From contig NC_084720.1 in the NCBI RefSeq assembly GCF_033807575.1, positions 14,267,570-14,331,569 of the forward strand: a stretch of DNA of 64,000 nt. The letters run 5' to 3'. The notes beneath the pieces were generated by a model that made no database searches, was not told the origin of the DNA, and worked only from the letters and a program-made list of their open reading frames with translations. Both the position numbers and the translations under genes were made by a program. Shown here piece by piece: positions 32,300-44,310 of the stretch. Numbering within the stretch: the stretch's first letter is position 1; every line of letters starts with the position of its first letter. The DNA comes from Cydia pomonella. Taxonomy: Eukaryota > Arthropoda > Insecta > Lepidoptera > Tortricidae.

Positions 32300-34516
32300 C
32301 TAGGGGATCCTAGCGTATATTGACATATTCCCTATCGTGAGCGTAACTTACTTTTCAGACACAGACGTCAGACGCAGACGTCAGAGAATATGTCAGTATG
32401 ACACTGCTTAGGCAGTCGTAGTAAGGATAAAGTTATGTACCATCAGCCGTAAAGGTGCATAGCGACTTTATCAATGAATTCATTCATTATTTCTCCATGC
32501 AATTTCGCAGCTCACTGTGCAAGGTTGGGCCAAATAGTTCGTGTCCTTAGTCTATCCCAGGATCCAGAAGATAACGGGATCTTGACTTTGGCAGGAGCCG
32601 CAGGAGTCTTAAATTCCTCAATGCCATATTTCGAAACAACTTTCATTGGTAAAATAAATTAAGAACATTCGTCGTATCGTTGAATAGGTAATAAATCAAT
32701 TTTATAGTGACGTTAACTTCACGTGACATGCTGTTTAAACACCCACTATAGCTATAATGGTCTCATAAATGTCGTACGTATACCAATATTTTTTACTGCG
32801 GCTGTTTGAGTTGTGCTTGATTAGTTAGCCGTTATCAAACTACCTATATACTGTGATATGAAATGTTGAGGAAATAGATTACCTAATTTACTTTGTATCA
32901 AGGGAACATAATCCACAAAAATCTCGCCTACGTAACGCAATTCTTCTAATACTTCAGAAAATGCTGAGAAAACGATATTGGGTCTGGTAATATTTCATGT
33001 ATTGTCTAACAAATTGGCAGTATGGCCTCAAGCTTTACGGATTTGATAAAGGTAGCTGCCATTCAAGGCAAAAGCGTTATGTAAGCGACATTTTTGTGTA
33101 ATGCCCCTAAGCATCGATCTTCGGGACACAAACCCGCCGTTGTACCAAGTGAGCTACCGAAACTTACCCGTTGATAGCGAATACTTCCACCATATCCTTC
33201 ATATGCGCCTTAGCGATATCTACCGTGTGTTAAATTCCTTAAACTCTATATAGTATTCCGGAGTCGCGAGTTGCCCAACACAGTGGATTTTTCAGTTTTT
33301 CTTTTATTTCTAAGAAAAAATTACCTTTGCATATTATAAGCACTAATTATGAGCACAAAAGTATTATAATTTTCATTGTATTTCACCGTCCTAGTCTGGG
33401 ACCGGTCTGAAAACCAGCACCGGGCATGTCAGCCCGGCAAGCGCTGGGACTGGAACACTTTGCCCATTACAAATATAAACCCTTTGATCTGTATCGCTGT
33501 ATCTTCTTTAAAAAAAATATACAATACAATATAAATACTCTTTATTGCACAACCTCAAAATAACATTTATAGAGAGCCATACATAATACATGAAGACAGA
33601 GGTATTAGAGGTAGAGGGATTCTATTATGTAACTCTATTTTTCTGTATATGTGGCAATAAATTATTCTTATTCTTATCTTATCTTATATCCAGTTACCTA
33701 TACTTTGTATCTATAGGTATTTAAATAAAAATAAAAATTGTAAATTTTCAGGTAGTTATAACTTTGTAACATTGGTTAACCAACCAAATACAAAACCGCC
33801 TGGATCTGTTACTATGAACGACCTGATCTCTGATGATTTAACCTACATTATTTGATCATGTTATGTTGCTTAAGAAGCCATTTGAGGGTAGATTTTGTTA
33901 GCTTTTATTGAAATACCTAAAGATACAGAGTATAAATTAGAGCGGTCATATTCATATGCAAACTTAAGGTCGGTTGCCCCCCCCCCCCCCCCCTTGGCAA
34001 CACCCTTGGCCTCTTAATAGCAGTCCTAAAATGTTCGTAACTTACCATTACACAATGCAACTCCGATTCCTCAACAGCATCTGAAACAATAAGATAATTA
34101 TGCATCAAAAGAAAGTAGCTACGACATCGGGGGGCAGACACTGACCCTGTCTAGTCAAGCAAACAAAAAACTGCCGTACCCCGTTTTCCCGAAGCCATTC
34201 AGGGTATTTCGACCCCCTCTAAATTGATAATTTCAATGAGAATTAGCAATCATTTCATGTTGGCTATATCACGAAAAAGTCAAACCTGACCTAACCATAT
34301 GATGGAGTGATCAATTCTTTAATGGATCATTTCATGAAATTATCTGGCATCTGGCACATGGACATCGGTTTGCACTTGTACTATTAGCCATATTATTGTA
34401 TCACATCGCAGCTTAAGAAAATAGCAACGAAGGGTACCTTACCTATAAATATCCCAAATCTAACTACAATTATCAAAGCAAAGCTTTCGTAGCCCAAATA
34501 CATTGTTAGTTAGTTA
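32300..34516. other. No gene recognised; decayed tRNA-like patch and poly(C)
   Basis: At 33109-33165, on the minus strand, GGTAGCTCACTTGGTACAAC then CGGGTTTGTGTCCCG looks like D- and anticodon arms of a tRNA without a T-arm. Around 33390-33480 is a GC-richer patch (CTGGGACCGGTCTGAAAACC) resembling a retroelement 3' UTR. A 17-base C-run is at 33977-33993. Confidence 0.4.
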
Positions 34517-34980
34517 CAGTGAAACATCGATAACTCGAACCTCCGTAAGACGCAATCCTAGTTACCACGAAATAAGACGTTATTCCCTTCTCTTCAAAGC
34601 TGAATACTTCAACAACTCGAAATATTTAACCTCGTTATGGCGAAGTAACGAATATTTACCCTTGATGGGAATTCAGTATTTTTTTTTACCTTTATAACAC
34701 GAAATCTTTAAGTTGACCTCTATATCTCGAAAACAGTGACGTATTGTTTCTTCACATATAGCTCGAATTTATTAAGAAGAATAATAATATTGGTAATACA
34801 CGTGTTTGTGTAATAATCCCTGTAATACGATTTTTCAATTAGTTTATATGAAACGAACCGAAACCTCTTGAAGACGAACCAGAATCCATAAAAACCTCTC
34901 CTGACCTCCATAAGATTAAACTTCGTTAACATGAAGTTTTAGACGTTTCCTTTGAGATTCGTGCTATCGAGGTTCCACTG
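34517..34980. mobile_element. Pogo/Tigger-like MITE with internal periodic repeats
   Basis: 464 bp. The left end CAGTGAAACATCGATAACTC and right end GCTATCGAGGTTCCACTG are inverted relatives of the CAGTGGAACCTCGATA terminus typical of pogo-like elements. TA precedes the left end; the right flank is AT, so the duplication is not clean. Inside, CCTC-NNTA-CGAA-type units recur in both halves (for example CCTCCGTAAGACG, CCTCGTTATGGCGAA, CCTCTATATCTCGAAA, and complements on the right), so the element seems built from repeated terminal-like units. Confidence 0.7.
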
Positions 34981-35329
34981 ATGTTTAAGGAAATCTGACC
35001 TAAAACAATAGGTTTCAAGGGTCCTAGCGTTCAATTAAGTACGCACTGTTTTCATAGTAAAATTAATAACAAAGCGAAATTCACATTGATTAATTACAAA
35101 GGTTAATTATGCGGAAAAGTCAAATTTATTTTAACCGCAAAATAAATAGTGAAAGGGTTATATTTGTTTAAACCTCTGCAGGAGGGGTACGGGACCGGTG
35201 ATAATTGCTTTGTAACTGTAGATCTCACAATTATAATGATTACATGGAATAATTATTATGGAAATACGTAAATTGCCCCGGTATCTGGTTTCAGTTTCAG
35301 TAAATACTTATAAATTAATAAATAATAAG

Positions 35330-35456
35330 CAATCGGAGTTACGCTCTCATTTTAAAACGAGTTGCTGAAATTACATGAAACTTAACATGGCCATTCAAAT
35401 AACATATCTATGTCTAGTACTAATTTTCCTTTCTAAGAATTGTAATAGAAAGAAAA
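35330..35456. repeat. Dispersed repeat shared with 29790-29960, interrupted by a MITE
   Basis: Matches 29790-29960 up to AAGAAAAT, where a TA-flanked MITE begins. Confidence 0.5.
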
Positions 35457-35458
35457 TA

Positions 35459-35610
35459 GAGTCAGACCAAGCTAAGTTGGCAGCGATTTTATAGCCCAGA
35501 TGGGGCACGTGTTATTTTAAACGTCAAGCTACTATGAAATTAAGAAGTTTACTTAACACGTGCCCCGCCTGAGCTATCAAAATCGCTGCTAGCTTGTCTA
35601 GGTCTGACTC
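35459..35610. mobile_element. TA-flanked palindromic MITE, 152 bp
   Basis: Ends GAGTCAGACCAAGCTAAGTT and GCTAGCTTGTCTAGGTCTGACTC are inverted, flanked by TA at 35457-35458 and 35611-35612. Arms extend inward through GGCAGCGATTTT and GGGGCACGTG, so most of the element folds into one hairpin. Confidence 0.85.
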
Positions 35611-35759
35611 TAGAACGAATAACGCAATTTTTAGCAACAAATACTAATACCGTACATAAGTAGATGTTTATGCCAAGTCTCATGTTATTGTCGTTTTAAA
35701 AAGAGGCCCAAACTTGGATTATACCGTAGCGAGGTTTTGGCGCAGGGTTCATGACACCC

Positions 35760-35869
35760 TTAACCTTTTAACCGCCGTAGTCTGATAAATAAGACAAAAC
35801 TTCGTGTAACATCGCAACGGCGGCGTCACGAGCACGCTCGATGAAAAATCAAAGCGGTTTAAAGGTTAA
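35760..35869. mobile_element. Short MITE with TTAACCTTTTAACCGC ends
   Basis: Left end TTAACCTTTTAACCGCC and right end AAGCGGTTTAAAGGTTAA are inverted. The interior is CpG-rich. Non-coding. Confidence 0.6.
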
Positions 35870-36084
35870 CAGTATTCTCGCGCAATTTTTTAGCATACTA
35901 ACCGTTACTCAAGTTATAAGGTGACACTCGGATGGCAAGAAAAGCTGTTATGGGATTGCCGCAGGCGTTGTGTCACTGTCAATTTCCTAATTGAGCTGGA
36001 GTAGCGAATAACTTTCAGACCGACTTTCGTACCTTCGATAGTAACGACGCTACAGGTTGTAATGCGGAGTATTTCTGTTCGCAG

Positions 36085-36416
36085 GTCGTGGATCCCCCTC
36101 CTGGTCCTCCCCCCGCCTACGACACCGTGGTCGACTGCCCTGCCGAACCGAAGGACTGTTCGTTACAGGTACGTTACAAAATATGTCATTAGAATTATTT
36201 GAGTTACCAACATGTTTTCTTTTGAAGATCAGGTAGGTTGTAGGTGTACAGAAAGCTCAAAACAAGACAGCTGAATATCATACTTTATCGCACAGTAAAT
36301 AAGGTTTATTTTTACAGGAGGTGACAACAGAGCCCTGTAGCCACTGCAAGCCGCGCTGCGACAGCGGGCTACCGTCATACGAAGCTGCCGTGATGCTAAA
36401 AGACACTAAGTTATAA
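36085..36416 (+). CDS. Last two exons of a host gene encoding a PY-motif C-terminal tail
   Basis: Exon A (36085-36168, 84 nt) follows an acceptor TATTTCTGTTCGCAG and ends at donor GTACGT. Exon B (36318-36416, 99 nt) follows acceptor TTTATTTTTACAG and ends in TAA. In the shared frame exon A reads VVDPPPGPPPAYDTVVDC then PAEPKDCSLQ. Exon B reads EVTTEPCSHCKPRCDSG then LPSYEAAVMLKDTKL and stop. PPPAY and LPSY fit the PPxY/LPxY motifs that bind WW domains of Nedd4-family ubiquitin ligases; a CxxC-type cysteine cluster lies between them. Such tails occur in small membrane adaptors such as Commissureless- and Ndfip-like proteins, so a sorting or ubiquitination adaptor is plausible, but the identity is inferred. 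Codons are GC-rich against the AT-rich background. Shifting exon A by one frame meets a stop at the start of exon B. Upstream exons, including any membrane segment, were not found. Confidence 0.72.
36169..36317 (+). other. Intron between the PY-motif exons
   Basis: 149 bp, AT-rich, beginning GTACGTTAC and ending TTATTTTTACAG. It fits GT-AG rules, and the flanking exons join in phase 0. Confidence 0.7.
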
Positions 36417-36865
36417 TCCCGAGTGAACCCCACCAGCACCCATCCAGTAGCACTCTTTCTAAGTAATATAGTTAAAAAGAGATGGGTAGTTCTCAGGGTG
36501 TCGCGGCACATGCGCTTATGAGATTCAGGGCACTGAGCCTCTTATAGTGCTGTATGGAGTTATGTACAGTTTGTGTAGAATACAACAGACAACGGGCTGG
36601 CTTCATACCAAGTTAACTCTTATGTTAGAAAACAGTATAGCGTCCGAGTAATCGTCACACGCAAGAAAAGGTAGCGCGCTGTACTTATGTATAGTATATA
36701 AGACAATATAGCCTTGTAGGTGTAAACCCCGTTGAAAGACACCAGTTGCCGCGTCAGTGTAACCCCAACGAACACGAGTGAGATCCCAAAAAATTAGTGA
36801 TGGCCTGCAGCCGCGTGACGCATGTTCAACATAGAAAATAACAGCGCCTTTAACCAACGGCAACA

Positions 36866-37039
36866 GGGGCATTCCACAAAAAGGTCTAATTTGTCGGTGA
36901 CGTGACGTGTATGGTAGCTACTTTAATAACCTGCAGAAATCAAATGTTATCAAGCCAAATATTAGGTTTTTATTTCTTAGCTTTATCAGAAGTGTTAATA
37001 AAATAGTGTGACGTACCCGATACTTTTCTGGAATGCCCC
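36866..37039. mobile_element. MITE with GGGGCATTCCA ends downstream of the PY-motif gene
   Basis: Left end GGGGCATTCCACAAAAA and right end TTTTCTGGAATGCCCC are inverted. It contains AATAAA at 36997-37002, the first such hexamer I see after the stop codon at 36416. Left end also seen alone at 21757. Confidence 0.7.
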
Positions 37040-37387
37040 ACCGAAGCCATAGCGATGCTAATGTATGTTATGATTGCGCCAAAGCAATCATAGACTCGCG
37101 TATAGTGTATCAGTTTTTTTTGATTCGGTCCCAAAATCACACATTAGTTCCGCATCAATAGACGAGCGTTATTATACCTGAGTTCTTCCTGAGTTACGCA
37201 ATCAATGAATAATGAACCCACGTCATGAACACATGAAAAGTAATTATAAGTTATCTGACATCGTACCTTTGAAAATAATTACGATAATGTTTAACACAAT
37301 TATTTTCTTATAATTGCAAAAGTGAGTGGTGAATGTGGCGATGATTTCTAGTCTTTGCTCTATCAAAGACACGAAATCTTGATAAAA

Positions 37388-37600
37388 ATTAAAATCGTTG
37401 CAGAGCAGCCTAAATCCTCGTACCTATTACGGTAGTCGATATCGCGCTACGCTATCGATTCATCACGGCTAAGTGTCAGACTATGTCGCGTGCACTCGGC
37501 GTCAACGGCAATCCTCAAATCGTGATAAGACTTCAGTGCTGTTATTCCAACTGTTTACTGAACACAGATGACTCGAACGTCAACCCGAGGAACACGGAAC
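37388..37600 (+). repeat. Local direct duplication, copy 1
   Basis: Matches 37767-37960 at an offset of about 373-383 bp; the longest exact part is ATCGATTCATCACGGCTAAG followed by TGTCAGACTATGTCGCG. Small indels distinguish the copies, for example an extra TCAGTCGCG in copy 2. Non-coding as far as visible. Confidence 0.75.
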
Positions 37601-37766
37601 GAATGCTCCAAGTTGACGCCGGTTGCCATAAATTAGTTTTTGCCAATATGTGGCGGTCGGTGTCAGCGTCGAGCGTCGGAGTCGGGAGCGAGCCGAGACG
37701 TGGGCGTAATATCAGTCAGTCTGACTGTGAAATTCCTCAACATTGCCCAACGATACCAAATCATGA

Positions 37767-37960
37767 CTAAAATTAAATCGCTAGTCTAGAACTTCGTACC
37801 TACGCTAATCGATAGCGCGCTACACTATCGATTCATCACGGCTAAGTGTCAGACTATGTCGCGTCAGTCGCGTGCACTCAACAGCAATCCTCAAATCGTG
37901 ATAAGACTTCTAGGGATGTGATTCCAACTTACCGAATGCAGATGAATCTGAATTGACGAC
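37767..37960 (+). repeat. Local direct duplication, copy 2
   Basis: Second copy of 37388-37600. It is followed by an inverted repeat (TGACGACAGGGACA at about 37953, TGTCCCTATCGTCA at about 38017). Confidence 0.75.
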
Positions 37961-38710
37961 AGGGACACATCTGTGGGAAATATCTGCATCGTGTTTGACG
38001 TATTGCAGCTTCTGTCCTGTCCCTATCGTCAGTTACTAAATTTAAGAAAGTGTAACAACCTCTAAGGTGACTGTCACATAGAGACTTAGAATAATGCCAT
38101 TTTTTTTTACCCATTTTCATACGAAGCATTTTCGCTAAATACCGGGAAATCCATGTTATCTGCTACGACGTAGCGTTACGACCGTAGCTCAGCGGTGAAT
38201 GTGTTAAGACAGCGAATAATGTAGATGTCGTGACCAAATCATAGATTTTTATCATTTCATGATATATCTATCTTATATATATCTTAGAATAAAATTTATC
38301 ACCTAATTATAAGGTTAGGTTAAGTTTGGTTAGTTTATCTCATGTTGTGGCCTACCAATTATTTTATGTAATGATCAATTCAAAGATCTGGCCACGACAT
38401 ATACACTGTTGAGCAAGTTTACGGTAACCGATGTTTAAATAAAGACAAGCACAAAAAAATAAAGTCGGTAGCTGAAAGTGTGAAAATAAATGATTAGTCT
38501 GTGCATTCGACTCACATCTGCTAGACGTCTATTGGAATAAAGCCACCTTTCTTCCGAACACAAATCCTAGCTGCTTAAGAATAACCTCACGATCCGCATT
38601 TCATATATGCGATACGACGAGAATGGAAGGTATTTTAAATACAATTACGGGAATGTGTTATTAGGTTGGGATCGGGACTTTTGGTGCTCCCACATTGGCT
38701 GTTATAACAT

Positions 38711-38787
38711 GTTATATAACATCGTGTGACAGGGACACCATAATAAATTACTATCACGATGTCCCTGTCATACGATGTTGTATAACA
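38711..38787. repeat. Near-perfect palindrome (GTTATATAACATCG...)
   Basis: Arms GTTATATAACATCGTGTGAC plus AGGGACA and TGTCCCT plus GTCATACGATGTTGTATAAC. It could fold into a hairpin with a spacer of about 25 bases. Possibly a MITE; no duplication noted. Confidence 0.7.
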
Positions 38788-38789
38788 TT

Positions 38790-39956
38790 ATATCTTAATT
38801 ATCCCTGGTCGTTAATTAGTGTAGGTTTTAAGGTTCTGACGGAAGATCAGCGCTGTGGTCTCCGCAGCATTTATGCTGAGTCAGCGCCTATTCTTTACTT
38901 TACCATAACACGTGACCCTCTACTAATCTAAAAATAAGACACGTAATACATTGTTATTGATATTAGTGTTAAATTGTATGTTACTTTTTCTTTCTGTTGT
39001 CAATTTTCTTTTTGTCTCTTGTTATTTGTTTGTGTCAGAAAGCATGTAAGTTGTGGTTGAATAAAGATTTTATCTATCTATCTATCTATATATACGAGTA
39101 ACAGCCAATATAGGAGCACCATTTGGGATAAAACAAGACTTGGGAAAATAAGACTAGGTTATCTCCTCTCACGAGTCTGTCTTTGCATAGCTTGAAACTC
39201 AATACATGTATGGTTCCACTATTTTAGCATAATTCTAAAAACATAATCGAAAAAAATATATGTACAAAATTTTACGAGAATGCATTGCGAAACAAATACA
39301 TTGCTTTCCACTAGCTCGGTCAAAATGTCATATTATCGTAGTTTAACGCTGGTTTATTTTTCAATATTTGTTTACTGACCTTAAATATAAACCGTGGTCT
39401 ACATTGAAAATAGAGATTGTATAAAATAAACAATGTAGTTTAACTGTTCATGTGCCATTTTGTTTTCGGAGCATAATACACGGAATCGCTTCAATTACAA
39501 ATTATACCGAGTATGGTTTGGTTATATCATATTTCAAGAATTTACTTATCTTAACTACAGAAAAATATGAAGGGTCCCCAGCAAGCTCGGTTTTCCATAC
39601 AAACGTTGTTACGCTCTCATTTTGAAACTACTTGCTAGAAAATTTTGTACAAAATTTTACAAAAAATACAGCGACTTTTCATACAAAACTTGTTTTTGCG
39701 CTATTTCGTTTGTTTTATAAGCTGGAGCTTTATAAACTGATTACAGGCATAGATATACCTCATGTCATTGTATACAAACTTTATATACAATGTGTGTATT
39801 GTAAACTTTGCAGTTTCATTACAATCAAAATTCTTTGCAGTTTTAAAACGAGAATCATGTTATTTAAGCATAAAATGAGGGCGTACCTTCGGTTGTATGG
39901 TGGCGGTTAGATTCGTGTGACTCTTAAGGTCAGGTAAGAAAACTTATTTTGTCTGG
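38790..39956. other. No gene recognised
   Basis: Contains TCTATCTATCTATC near 39075 and a fragment of the dispersed repeat at 39608-39645. Otherwise nothing supportable. Confidence 0.4.
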
Positions 39957-40110
39957 GACCCAATTCGAACAATGCTTATAAGATGTCATAGCGATACGAT
40001 ACGGATCTGTTACTGTCTTAAGTGACGTAAAGTTTACGTCACTTTAGACACTGACAGATCGGTATCGTATTGCTGTGATATCTTATATAGCATTGTTCGA
40101 ATCGGGCCGC
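39957..40110. mobile_element. Palindromic MITE, almost no spacer
   Basis: Arms start ACCCAATTCGAACAATGCTT and end AGCATTGTTCGAATCGGGCC, meeting at AGTGACGTAAAGTTTACGTC. Pairing runs through nearly the whole 150 bp (CGATACGATAC, GATCTGT, TTAAGTGACG). The outer end resembles that of 8472-8646. Confidence 0.8.
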
Positions 40111-40800
40111 GCCAGATCAGTATGAAAACTCCGAGGTTTTCTCTTGTCCTGGAGCTCCCCACCTGATCCTATTTTTTGATTGCCGGTTTACATATCCTAA
40201 TTTCGTAAAATCCTGAAATTACAAACAAGCAAAACTCCAACTAAACGCGGATTACCATACACTAAAAAGTTCTGACGTGAGCTCAGCGTTTAAGCCTAAC
40301 AATAAATTGTGAGGGGCCTTCATAATATTCCCGTGCCTTTGTCTGCGGCGTCCCGGCGTGAATAGTTTCTAGAAGGATATAGGTCGTACGGTACGAGTAT
40401 ATAAAGTGCCTAGTGTCGGTGAAAACTCGAGGCATACGAGTCTTAATTTGAAGAACTCAGTTCAGACACATGATTCAGATTTAGACGCAATCGGTGCAGC
40501 AAAGAGTTATTGATGGTAGTAGAGAAGTAAAGTCTAAGAAAAGATGTGCCTCATAGAGGCAACAGAACCAGATGGCACTGTGCTGTGCCGTATATTTTGT
40601 GGTCACTGATTTGTCAAAATGGAAATTTTTGACAACTAGGCTTACCGCATAATGTACTGAGCCGTACAGCGCCATCTCGTGTAGCTATCAAATTCGAACC
40701 ACGAAATTGCCTTAGACTTAACTCATCTGGTACATGCAGTAAATCTTTAGGTGTAGTATGCAGTATTTATTACTGGGTGCTTCATACATAAGTGGCATAT

Positions 40801-40858
40801 AGTTCGTGTCATCCACGATGACGCGCAGTTTTGTCAAATCTAACCTTTAATGACATGA
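40801..40858. repeat. Short dispersed repeat, copy 2
   Basis: Counterpart of 64-120. Confidence 0.6.
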
Positions 40859-41468
40859 CATTACGTGTCAAGGCATGCGTACGGAATATTATAGTGTCGT
40901 ACCGATTCCTTACTCTCAAGCCATAAAAGGCCCTGACGTGACTCTGTGGTTAAAATACTTTAGAGCCGGGGTCTCCACTAGTTTCTTCTGAGGTCCGGTT
41001 TCTAAATAAAAAGACCATCGCGGTCCGTTTAAATCTACTTGAATTTATTAAATAAGCCAAAAAATTAATTTGGAGTGCGGATTCAAACCGCGGTCCGCCT
41101 TTTGGTGAGTTCAGAGAATTTTTAATTGTCAATCCTTTTTGAAGACACGTTCGTCGAAATATTTCGGGTCCTGTAACGAGTCCTCTAACAATTTTAGTGG
41201 TTCTTAATAAAAGTTACAAAACGTCACTGTTGAAATCATATAATTATATCCAAGCTATGGATGGTCAGCGAAGATAATGCAACATATAAACGTGAAATGT
41301 TTGAATATTTTCTAGAAATGAACTTGAGTGTGTGTCTTCAGAAGACTCAAGCCTCTATAAACCATAATGACTGGAGAACCATACTTCAAAAAAAAACTAA
41401 GCAATGACGAGTCTAGAAGTCCGTATATTGAGTTGCTAGAGTCTGAAGGACTCAAATGACTCGAAGGC

Positions 41469-41521
41469 CAACCAACCAACCAACCAACCACCAACCACCA
41501 ACCACCAACCAACCAACCAAC
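41469..41521. repeat. CCAA-type microsatellite
   Basis: CCAACCAACCAACCAACCAC and CCACCAACCACCAACC-type units. A similar, shorter tract is at about 58078-58107. Rest of 40910-42540: no gene recognised. Confidence 0.9.
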
Positions 41522-42540
41522 TCTATTATCACTGTCTGCAATTAAGATTACGTTGAGTACATTGTTACATGACCCAATCAACGTGTAGTAATCAATTGAA
41601 AGCTTGTTAAGACTGGTTTTTGATTGGCAATTAACGGTGTTCACTGTTTATCAGGAATTACTTTGGCGTTCCTGTGGTTACATTTACCCTGGCACCTGCG
41701 CATGGAGGTCGCAGTTATCTAAGTGTTTGCGTGATAATGACAGTCTATTCTTCAGTCGCGTAGCGTTAAAAAATAATCGCATCTATCATAAGTGTTCTCC
41801 AGTATTAACATGTATTTATTATTATTCGGAGGTCCAACAGCTGTTATTCTTCTCACCAGTAAACACAGATTAATACAAACAATTAGCACAATTTCCCTAT
41901 ACTCTTTAACGCCAAAGTAATTCTTTTTAACTTAAAATTAAGTATAGGAGATATGAAAGAAATAAAGAAAACATACGATATCGTCAGATTGTATTTTCTC
42001 TTCGATGATAACGGAAGGATCATAATATGCCAATGGTATAATTATATACATTTATGTTATATGGAAAACCTATAGTTGCGATACCTGCATAAAATATAGC
42101 GTCGCCAAGTCAAAGTATAATTATATCTGCGAAATGAAAACGGAAACCTGTCGTGTGTTCTGTATTGGAATATTAGTAAAATAATTTTCTTCTCTCCTAT
42201 ACACATTTTCAGAATCGCTTTTGATAAAATTCGGTACACGGCACCGTCTTGAAACATTCGTTTTGGGTTGTAGAGTTTTAGCAAAGCTATAAGAACAGTC
42301 CCCCAGAGTCGAACTGTCCGAAGTGTCTTGAATCTTATCTCTCGTTGAACACTCCTTGTTTGTGGACCGAAGTATGCCATTCATTTGAATCTTTTATTAG
42401 ATATGGTTTTAAGTACCTAAATAATACTTAGATTTAATAAAATAAATAAGCAAAATTATATACATATATTGCTTTAATGTAAACTTGGTTAGGTACCTAA
42501 TGATCGCGTTAAACTTATTTATGTTTAATTTTACAACCGT

Positions 42541-42790
42541 TCTGGACTAGTGGGACCCTGCCTATGAATCCGATGGTCTTGGGTTTAAATCCCGGTAAGG
42601 ACATATATTCGTGTGATGCACACAAATATTTGTTCTTGAGTCATGGGTGTTTTCTATGTATTTATTAAGTATTTGTATATTATATATCGTTCTCTAAGTA
42701 CCCACAACACAAGCCTTCTTGAGCTTACTGTGGGACTTAGTCAATCTGTGTAAGAATGTCTTATATACTTATTTATTTATTTAAAACATA
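42541..42790 (+). mobile_element. tRNA-headed SINE, copy 2
   Basis: Starts TCTGGACTAGTGGGACCCTG, with box B-like GGGTTTAAATCCCGG, then GAGTCATGGGTGTTTTCTAT, CAACACAAGCCTTCTTGAGC and GGGACTTAGTCAATCTGTGT, ending in a TTATTTATTTA tail. Confidence 0.78.
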
Positions 42791-42968
42791 TAATTTTTAT
42801 ACTTTATAACATTTTTTATACATCATATTGCCGTACATATATGTAGATTAATTTGTCATTGTTTCAAAAATATGTCATCACTCAAAAATACATACTTTTG
42901 AGTCAAACAATATAATATAGTTAAGGCGCAGATTGTTTTTAACCTATTCCTAATACAAGCCATATTAA

Positions 42969-43108
42969 GACCAGAGCACACCGGCTGCGCTATAATATTG
43001 GAGCCGTGCACGCACACGTTACGCAATTGGTGTGCCGGCTCGAATAAGGACTTGTATATTACAAGCACGTGCACGTCTACGAACACGCATCCGGTATGCA
43101 CAGGCCTT
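42969..43108. repeat. Imperfect inverted repeat, CpG-rich
   Basis: Left GACCAGAGCACACCGGCTGC and right GCATCCGGTATGCACAGGCC are imperfect inverse complements; the interior has GTGCACGCACACG and CACGTGCACGTC. MITE-like. Confidence 0.5.
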
Positions 43109-44310
43109 TAACCGTTTCACAAGTAAGTATTGAATGTTTTTTTTTTGTTCTTTTTCTTTGAGATCCTACTTTAGACCTCCGTTAGCTTAAATGTAATTAT
43201 ATTCAAATGCCCATGTTTACTTCACTTGTTTGGACATTACTAACGGAGTTCTAAAGGTTTTAGAAGTTTAGGCTAGGCTTTAGAATATAACACTGTCTTA
43301 TGACTAGAATAAGATTAGTATAGATCGTAATGATGACCAGCACATTCTTGTTATTAATATTAATTTTGTAATGTTTAATAAAAATGCTTATTACTTTAGA
43401 ATAAGAATGTATAATTCGTATGTTTTTCATAAAATGTCCCACCATGTATTTTTTGGTATAGCATGAAACGATGGAGAGTTTTCTTTTTGCACTATTTTAT
43501 AAAATATCAATGTTTTATCTTTAATTTTAACATTCCACAGTTTCATAATCTAAATGTACTTATGTGTTCCAAATACAAACTCCATGACGGGTCAATTAAT
43601 TTTTAAAGTGTTAGTTGCAAGTATTTAAATATGTATATACCTAATTAGGCGGAATTGTATTTTTAACTGGCGATAAATTAACCAAAATTAATGAAATAAA
43701 GGAGTAGATAAATATAACTGTTTGATTTATTACTGACATCCTTGACGCCAGAGACGCCATGTTTTCAACTAATAGGATTTCACTTATAACACGATTACGC
43801 TTACGCGACGCTTGGTGCCCAGAACTCTACGCGTCTCGTACTCGTAACGTTTTTACGATACGCTGACGTGCGCTCCGTGTGCTGAGGGCCTAAATAGCAA
43901 GGATCCATTCAATTCATGATCAATCCTTGACTGTCCCGAGTATCAGGTGACCCAGATTTTATTAAAAAGAATTCCGTTTAGGGGAATTAATAACGCAATA
44001 CCTTTACAAATTAAATTTTCTGTGACTGAATGAAAGAAAAATGTTGGAGAGCAACCTTTATAAGTTATAATAATATTTTGTAGGTAAGTAAATTTTGGCT
44101 AATGGTAGAAGTTTATTAGATTGACATGATATGGTGTTTTTCATTTTGAATATAGAAATCGACAATTTTTCAGTCTCATATCAAGGGAGTCCGAATAGGA
44201 AAAGCCATAAAAATTACATATTACATCCACTTTTGGGTGCAGACAGCACCAGCATTACTGCTGCAGTACTGCAGCGCGTCATTACTGTCGATGCAACTGC
44301 AGTGGATGGG

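Noticed and set aside
40930..41140. hAT-like fragment with GGGGTCTCCAC and CCGCGGTCCGCC
   Set aside because: Reminiscent of hAT ends, but inverted termini and a target duplication could not be paired.
42057..42384. Overlapping 107- and 87-codon minus-strand ORFs
   Set aside because: No recognisable motif; two frames open over the same bases, which suggests chance.
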